Source: Candidatus Methanoperedens sp. (GTDB taxonomy: Archaea > Halobacteriota > Methanosarcinia > Methanosarcinales > Methanoperedenaceae). From it: a stretch of 64,000 nt of DNA. Made by a program: the position numbers and the translations under genes. Shown here in pieces: positions 60,862 through 64,000 of this stretch (the first letter of the stretch is position 1; each line of letters opens with the position of its first letter). The stretch is from the NCBI GenBank assembly GCA_026552955.1, contig JAPMTS010000014.1, positions 62,001 to 126,000 of the forward strand, in the 5' to 3' direction. The notes beneath the pieces were generated by a model, which was not told the origin of the DNA, ran no database searches, and saw only the letters and a list, made by a program, of their open reading frames with translations.

Positions 60862-61437
60862 ATGAGGGAAGCGAAAGTATCGAGAAAAACAAACGAGACC
60901 GATATAGAAATAAAGATAAATCTGGACGGTTCAGGAAATACCGATATTAACACGGGTATTGCATTCTTTGACCACATGCTCAACTCTTTTTCAAAACACG
61001 GCTCCTTTGACCTCACCATCAAAGCGCACGGTGACATTACCGTTGACGATCATCACACGGTTGAAGATGTAGGTATTACACTGGGAAGCGCCATTAACAA
61101 AGCACTTGGGGAAAAGTCAGGTATAGAGCGATTCGCGGATGTGCGCATCCCCATGGACGAAGCGCTTGCAGCGGCAGCTATAGATATCAGCGGGCGCAGT
61201 TTTCTTGTCTTTCATGCGTCATTTACAAATCCGAATATCGGTGGATTTAACTCCCAGAACACGCGCCATTTTTTCGAATCATTGACAAACAATGCCGGGA
61301 TCAATGCGCACCTTGATGTAACAGGGGAGAATGACCATCATAAGGCAGAAGCGCTCTTTAAGGCATTTGGGATCGCATTGAAAAGAGCGGTAAAAATTAC
61401 AGGTACTGGCGTGCCAAGCACAAAAGGGATGCTATAG
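60862..61437 (+). CDS. hisB: Imidazoleglycerol-phosphate dehydratase
   Basis: This 191-aa monofunctional HisB converts imidazole glycerol phosphate to imidazole acetol phosphate in histidine synthesis. The manganese-binding histidine signatures are clear: FFDHMLNSFSKHGSFDL near residue 35, DDHHTVEDVGITLG near 62, and ENDHHKAEALFKAFG near 155, with TGTGVPSTKGML at the C-terminus. Length is normal for the archaeal and bacterial single-domain form. It is preceded by a TATA-like box and convergent with a short ORF and ubiA. Confidence 0.95.
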   Translation: MREAKVSRKTNETDIEIKINLDGSGNTDINTGIAFFDHMLNSFSKHGSFDLTIKAHGDITVDDHHTVEDVGITLGSAINKALGEKSGIERFADVRIPMDEALAAAAIDISGRSFLVFHASFTNPNIGGFNSQNTRHFFESLTNNAGINAHLDVTGENDHHKAEALFKAFGIALKRAVKITGTGVPSTKGML

Positions 61438-61442
61438 AGGCT

Positions 61443-61562
61443 TTAAATCCGCAGCATCCCGATTACCTTCAGGAGCAAGATGTATGCCTGTGATGCATAC
61501 GTATCTGCGCCCTTCCTGGGTGCGACTCGGAATCTGCCGCCCCCGTTCTTCATTTCGATCAC
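61443..61562 (-). CDS. Short ORF translationally coupled to ubiA (39 aa, hypothetical)
   Basis: A GTG at 61562 overlaps the ubiA stop (GTGA), and an ATG follows at 61553. The frame reads MKNGGGRFRVAPRKGADTYA, then SQAYILLLKVIGMLRI, and ends with TAA at 61443, six bases past the hisB stop. It fills nearly the whole gap between the convergent genes and is arginine- and lysine-rich at the start with a hydrophobic tail, so a small membrane-bound or nucleic-acid-binding peptide is possible. The same stretch contains GTATGC/GCATAC and GCGCCC/GGGTGC hairpins, so it could instead be a bidirectional terminator. Confidence 0.3.
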   Translation of the reverse strand: MIEMKNGGGRFRVAPRKGADTYASQAYILLLKVIGMLRI

Positions 61563-62392
61563 TTAAGAACGCTCCCTGCAATAAATGCAAGCATTGCCAG
61601 GAACATGGCTACTTTAAAATATTTTGAAGAGAGAGTCGGATTTTTTCTTAGTATCTGTAACATGGCATATAAAAAAACCATATCTGCAATACCCACGACA
61701 GCAAGATAATATTCATTGAACATATCCATGAGATATGGAAGCGGGCTCAGGAAAACAGCAAGAATTCCCAAAGCACAGGCAAGATATGCCGCCCGTCGCT
61801 CCCCGATCTTTATGGGAAGGGTCATTGCCCCGTCTTTTCTGTCCCCTTCGATATCCTCTATCGTTTTTACTATCTCACGTGCGAATGTGGCAAGCATCGA
61901 TAAGAAAAAAAGGATCAAAGTTACCTGGATTCCTTTTCCCCCATAAGCTGCACCGCCAAAAAGGAACGTGGAGCCGGTAAGATAACTCACGCTTAAATTC
62001 CCCACAAGGACCTTTTTTTTAAGATAAGATGCATATAAATATAAAAGGATTGAGTTGAATACCGCAATAAAAAAAGGGATGAGATCTGTTCCGATAAAAT
62101 ACGAGATCATGATGCCTGCGGCGAATAATACAATTGAAAACCGAAAAGCGAAATTCCTGGTAATTCTTCCTGAAGGTATGGGCCGAGAAGGGCGATTAAT
62201 AGCATCGATACCGGCATCGAAATAATCATTGATGGCATTCCCGGCGCCGGTGATCAAAAAAACAGTGATCAAGATCAAGCCCATCCAGACAAGCGCTCCC
62301 GGCGCCGCGCTATATGCTATAGCCGCTCCGATAACGGCGGCAAGCCCTGCCATGGCGCAATTCTTGTATCGCATCAGTTCAAGCAGAACCAT
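61559..62392 (-). CDS. UbiA-family prenyltransferase, probable DGGGP synthase
   Basis: This 277-aa membrane prenyltransferase has the two aspartate motifs of the family, NAINDYFDAGIDAINRP near residue 52 and VKTIEDIEGDRKDGAMTLP near 172, and about eight hydrophobic helices. In archaea this branch usually makes digeranylgeranylglyceryl phosphate, adding the second geranylgeranyl group of ether lipids. Other UbiA proteins use aromatic acceptors, so the assignment rests on the archaeal context and archaeal-type motif spacing. It shares one base with the nadA stop (TAATG). Confidence 0.85.
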   Translation of the reverse strand: MVLLELMRYKNCAMAGLAAVIGAAIAYSAAPGALVWMGLILITVFLITGAGNAINDYFDAGIDAINRPSRPIPSGRITRNFAFRFSIVLFAAGIMISYFIGTDLIPFFIAVFNSILLYLYASYLKKKVLVGNLSVSYLTGSTFLFGGAAYGGKGIQVTLILFFLSMLATFAREIVKTIEDIEGDRKDGAMTLPIKIGERRAAYLACALGILAVFLSPLPYLMDMFNEYYLAVVGIADMVFLYAMLQILRKNPTLSSKYFKVAMFLAMLAFIAGSVLK

Positions 62393-63300
62393 TAATCACT
62401 TCGCCCCGCTTCCAGCATCCTGTCAAGCGATCTTTTTGCTTTTATCCTGATACTTTCAGGGATCTTAATTATATGTTCATTGTTTTCAAGAGCCCTTATT
62501 ATGCTGCCGAGAGTATTCATTTTCATGTTGGGACAGACTGCATATTTTGTCCCGGGGATAAAAGTCTTTTCGGGATTTTCCTTGCGCAGCCTGTGCAAAA
62601 GCCCGATTTCCGTACCTATGATAAATTCCCTGGATTTCGATTGCTTTGCATATGTTAACATTCCGGCTGTACTCAGGACCTGGTCAGCAAGTGCTACAAC
62701 CTCAGGCCTGCACTCAGGATGAACAAGAATTAGCGCATCCGGATGTTCCTCTTTTTCAAGCAGTATATCACCGGGAAGTATCAGGTGATGAGTGGGACAA
62801 TAACCATTCCATGGAATTATTTTTTTTGTGGTATGGGCCGCAACATAAAGGGCAAGATTCCTGTCCGGAACAAAGATTATTTCCTCCTCAGGCAGCGAAT
62901 TTACTACTTTAACCGCATTTGCCGACGTGCAGCAGATATCACTTTGTGCTTTGACCGATGCGGGTGTGTTCACGTAGCAGACAACAGCTGCATCAGGATA
63001 TTTCTCCATTTCAAGTTTCAGTAATTCAGGTGTGATCATAGCCGCCATCGGGCACTGGGCATTTGTTTCCGGCATAAGGACAGTCTTTTCGGGATTTAGT
63101 ATGGCTGCACTTTCAGCCATGAAATCCACACCGCAAAAAACAATAGTATCTGCACCGCTTGCGACTGCTTTCTGGCTCAGGCCGAATGAATCCCCCACAA
63201 AATCAGCGATATCCTGCACATCCCCCCGCTGGTAATTATGGGCAAGTATTACTGCATTTCTCTCTTTTTTTAGCTGTTTTATCCTGGTAACTTCATGCAT
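62392..63300 (-). CDS. nadA: Quinolinate synthase NadA
   Basis: This 302-aa enzyme condenses iminoaspartate with dihydroxyacetone phosphate to quinolinate in NAD synthesis and binds a [4Fe-4S] cluster. The N-terminal LAHNYQRGDVQDIADFVGDS is a family hallmark. Conserved segments follow: VFCGVDFMAESAAILNP, DICCTSANAVKV, WNGYCPTHHLI, LVHPECRPEVV and YAVCPNMKMNTL, with three of the cysteines serving the cluster. NadB or aspartate dehydrogenase is not in the window. It overlaps ubiA by one base, an unusual functional pairing. Confidence 0.95.
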   Translation of the reverse strand: MHEVTRIKQLKKERNAVILAHNYQRGDVQDIADFVGDSFGLSQKAVASGADTIVFCGVDFMAESAAILNPEKTVLMPETNAQCPMAAMITPELLKLEMEKYPDAAVVCYVNTPASVKAQSDICCTSANAVKVVNSLPEEEIIFVPDRNLALYVAAHTTKKIIPWNGYCPTHHLILPGDILLEKEEHPDALILVHPECRPEVVALADQVLSTAGMLTYAKQSKSREFIIGTEIGLLHRLRKENPEKTFIPGTKYAVCPNMKMNTLGSIIRALENNEHIIKIPESIRIKAKRSLDRMLEAGRSD

Positions 63301-63442
63301 ATTTCAGGGTCAAACATAATCCTATTGCTTAAATTGTTTTCTGACGAAAGTTGAAGATACAAATCAATGCTTTTTTTCAAAATGAAACCGCAGATTCCGA
63401 GTCGCATCTCTCAAATGAACGCGGATTTACTGCTTTGAATAG

Positions 63443-63476
63443 AAAAAAGTAAAAAAAATCGGTGTAAATTCACACC
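63443..63476 (-). terminator. Transcription terminator of the mtr operon, overlapping the mtrH stop
   Basis: GGTGT and ACACC (63461-63465 and 63472-63476) form a 5-bp stem around a 6-base loop, and on the minus strand this is followed by eight T residues (complement of 63451-63458) and another T-rich run. The hairpin contains the TGA of mtrH (63470-63472), so the stop codon and terminator coincide. Confidence 0.65.
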
Positions 63477-64000
63477 AATTTCTTTATTGGATGGGATTCA
63501 GCCAGCACACTGAGGCCAAGATCCTTTGCGGTCTCACCCAGCATGATATCTACCATTGCTACTGCCGGGAAAACTTTCTTTACGTTCTCAATCGGACCAT
63601 ACAGCAAGAAATTTGCGCCCATTATCTGTGCGACAAGGTTCGTGCCAATATCCACGGGCGGCCATGACTCTGTCTTTGCATCAGGATCCGTTTTCTTATA
63701 TTTCTTCATCCAGTCCCATGCTGAAGCCATGTTATGGAAGCCTCCGCCGGCGGGTAATCCCAATTTGCCTTTAATGGCAAGGACCGACCTGATGGTGGCT
63801 CCGGAGCCTGCTCCGAGAGGTGTTGCCGCTACATCCACCAGGGGTCTTGTGATCCCAACTTCTTTTGCGACATCAAGCATCCCTTTGGTTTGTCCGGTTC
63901 CTCCTTTTTCAAGGATCTCAAGTTTCCCTTCAACACTGGGATTCGTTGCATTAAATGCAAGGATAATTGCTGAGGTCAACTTGCTCTCTTTCAGGGCTTT
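63470..64000 (-). CDS. mtrH: Tetrahydromethanopterin S-methyltransferase subunit H (C-terminal part, cut by window edge)
   Basis: The last 176 residues of MtrH, the subunit that binds methyl-H4MPT and transfers its methyl group to the corrinoid of MtrA, lie here; the gene runs off the right edge. AILAFNATNPSVEGKLEIL-like spacing (SAIILAFNATNPSVEGK), LVDVAATPLGAGSGATIRSV and GLPAGGGFHNMASAWDWMK are family hallmarks. MtrH is usually the last gene of the mtr operon, consistent with the terminator at its stop. It is strong evidence for a methanogenic or methane-oxidising archaeon. Confidence 0.95.
   Translation of the reverse strand, partial: KALKESKLTSAIILAFNATNPSVEGKLEILEKGGTGQTKGMLDVAKEVGITRPLVDVAATPLGAGSGATIRSVLAIKGKLGLPAGGGFHNMASAWDWMKKYKKTDPDAKTESWPPVDIGTNLVAQIMGANFLLYGPIENVKKVFPAVAMVDIMLGETAKDLGLSVLAESHPIKKLV

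Noticed and set aside
1-64000. CRISPR arrays or direct-repeat arrays
   Set aside because: No regularly spaced direct repeats were seen on reading; only short scattered octamers and hairpins.

Overview
The window is archaeal chromosomal DNA. Archaea-specific genes set the domain: ribosomal protein L15e with a COG1325 RNA-binding partner, an AglB/Stt3 oligosaccharyltransferase, TrmY, a DGGGP-synthase-type UbiA and the C-terminal part of MtrH (methyl-H4MPT:coenzyme M methyltransferase). MtrH implies a methanogen or anaerobic methanotroph. A seven-heme cytochrome with HybA- and HybB-like subunits, a Kdp potassium pump and a large bacterial-style glycan locus fit a Methanosarcinales lineage, plausibly a 'Candidatus Methanoperedens' (ANME-2d) relative. 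That placement is inference; no 16S gene is present.

Layout. 1-6.3 kb: partial kdpA (minus), rpl15e plus COG1325 gene, tRNA-His(GTG), a glycosyltransferase, a membrane protein, a radical SAM/SPASM plus methyltransferase pair, and a molybdopterin-fold lipoprotein. 6.6-9.1 kb: aglB (minus). 9.2-49.1 kb: a nearly uninterrupted plus-strand surface-glycan locus of about 35 genes, many overlapping by 1-4 bases. 49.2 kb: trmY. 49.9-56.4 kb (minus): two paralogous 480-residue ribbon-helix-helix proteins around a small membrane protein, followed by a heptaheme cytochrome / Tat ferredoxin / NrfD-type quinol module. 56.5-64 kb: housekeeping genes hisS, hisF, an RNA-free RNase P (HARP) homologue, hisB, ubiA, nadA and mtrH.

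How the glycan locus appears to work. One part is a pseudaminic-acid route: PseB-like dehydratase (15467), PseC-like aminotransferase (17469), PseH-like acetyltransferase (24576), PseI synthase (25834) and SpsF/PseF-like cytidylyltransferase (19468); no PseG was recognised. A second block (31090-39185) holds an HpcH-type pyruvate aldolase, a KdsB-like CMP-transferase, a HAD hydrolase, a 2-hydroxyacid dehydrogenase, an epimerase and a cyclase-family hydrolase, and may make a second CMP-activated 2-keto-3-deoxy acid. A third block (42498-45941) makes CDP-4-keto-6-deoxyglucose (RfbF, RfbG) and probably an amino derivative. Several glycosyltransferases, a Wzx-type flippase (29575) and the divergent AglB provide assembly, flipping and transfer to protein. 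Four B12-binding-domain radical SAM proteins, one further SPASM-type radical SAM and three methyltransferases in the locus suggest unusual sugar or lipid tailoring.

The most interesting regions are the putative second ulosonate module, the set of four B12-type radical SAM enzymes in the glycan locus, the tandem RHH regulators upstream of the heptaheme module, and several very short ORFs and hairpins between the housekeeping genes. No CRISPR array and no intact insertion sequence was seen.
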